Positions 63,536 to 64,000 of a DNA stretch of 64,000 nt are shown here, piece by piece. A program made the position numbers and the translations under genes. Positions within the stretch are counted from its first letter, which is position 1; each line of letters starts with the position of its first letter. Origin of the DNA: Symbiodinium kawagutii (taxonomy: Eukaryota > Sar > Dinophyceae > Suessiales > Symbiodiniaceae). The notes beneath the pieces were generated by a model. It did no database searches. It saw only the letters and a list, made by a program, of their open reading frames with translations, and was not told where the DNA came from. The stretch is taken from contig VSDK01027838.1 of assembly GCA_009767595.1 (NCBI GenBank), positions 226,181 through 290,180 on the forward strand. The letters run 5' to 3'.

Positions 63536-64000
63536 ATAAGGGACAGGTCTGTCAGTGTGTCTCCATCATTATATCAAATGTTTCTTGTACTCATACAAGT
63601 TGGTTTTCCATGACTTTGGTTTCATTACTGTAGAATATGATCTCAAGCCTGGCAATAGTAAGAAACTGGTGTTTTACGACGTTCCCAGGCTACTGAGCTT
63701 CATGAGACACTGCAAAACAGTGTTTCTGCACATTAAAAAAAAGTACATCTGGACCAACAGCCGCTCTCTCTCTCTCTTTTTTAAGGGTGTTCTGCTGGAA
63801 TCACAGAGAGCTGTGGAGCTGATGAAAAGAGCAGAATCTGTCCGAAGATCTTAGTTCCAGGTGATTGGGCAAGTGGAAAGTCATTATGAATGAGAATTTG
63901 ACAGAAATATGACAAATTGAATGGCGTAGGACTAGAAACTGTAAGTTCTGTGGTTGCTTCAGTTTTCCATGTTTGATGTTTGACCTAGAACATCCTATAA
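63536..64000. other. Window end, possible partial coding
   Basis: A frame at 63613-63854 ends VLLESQRAVELMKRAESVRR and S; another frame through 63790-63860 runs to a GTGATT donor (CSAGITESCGADEKSRICPK). Neither is decisive, so no exon is called. Confidence 0.3.

Noticed and set aside
1-64000. tRNA, rRNA, CRISPR or bacterial operon structure
   Set aside because: No cloverleaf, rRNA core or spaced direct-repeat array recognised by eye, and the gene structure is clearly eukaryotic. A covariance-model scan would be needed to exclude small RNAs.

Overview
This 64 kb window reads as nuclear DNA of a eukaryote, most likely a dinoflagellate (Symbiodiniaceae-like). Long open frames exist only inside simple repeats. 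Elsewhere the coding signal is short segments of about 50-250 nt, higher in GC than their surroundings, bounded by AG acceptors and GT donors and, in two good cases, by GA and GC donors. Every exon I could support is on the + strand, as expected from unidirectional dinoflagellate gene arrays. Introns carry many simple repeats and small inverted-repeat elements. A CCCH zinc-finger gene also looks like a type common in dinoflagellates. A 10-base N gap (16496-16505) shows that this is a draft scaffold.

Layout. (1) 1-8 kb: a few exons of one or more unidentified genes, one with an aspartic-protease-like D-S-G-S motif. (2) About 8.25-16.3 kb: a gene whose first visible exons join into a chorein-N / VPS13-like amino terminus (bridge-like lipid transfer protein family), with a possible stop at 16300. 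(3) After the gap, about 16.95-29.4 kb: a dense exon series of unknown function, interrupted by a 2.4 kb 11-bp minisatellite (21.1-23.5 kb) and a 0.5 kb foldback element (27.7-28.2 kb). (4) 29948-31060: a compact two-exon CCCH zinc-finger gene. (5) 31.2-34.0 kb: exons on either side of a 1.35 kb, 21-bp satellite, ending in TAA at 34012. (6) About 36-57 kb: a long exon series. Its 3' end (50.6-57.0 kb) encodes a tubulin-tyrosine-ligase-like (TTL/TTLL) protein ending at 57025. The upstream exons may belong to the same gene or to another one. (7) 57.9-64 kb: the beginnings of one or two further genes, including an exon starting with ATG at 60003.

The exon models are hand translations. I trusted an exon most when splice sites, an open frame and the codon phase of the next exon all agreed. 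Chains that pass this phase test are noted. The genes share no obvious pathway; the VPS13-like and TTL-like calls come from motifs and no search was possible. Introns hold at least four families of roughly 80-125 bp terminal-inverted-repeat elements, some with clear target-site duplications. These are the most interesting non-coding feature of the window.
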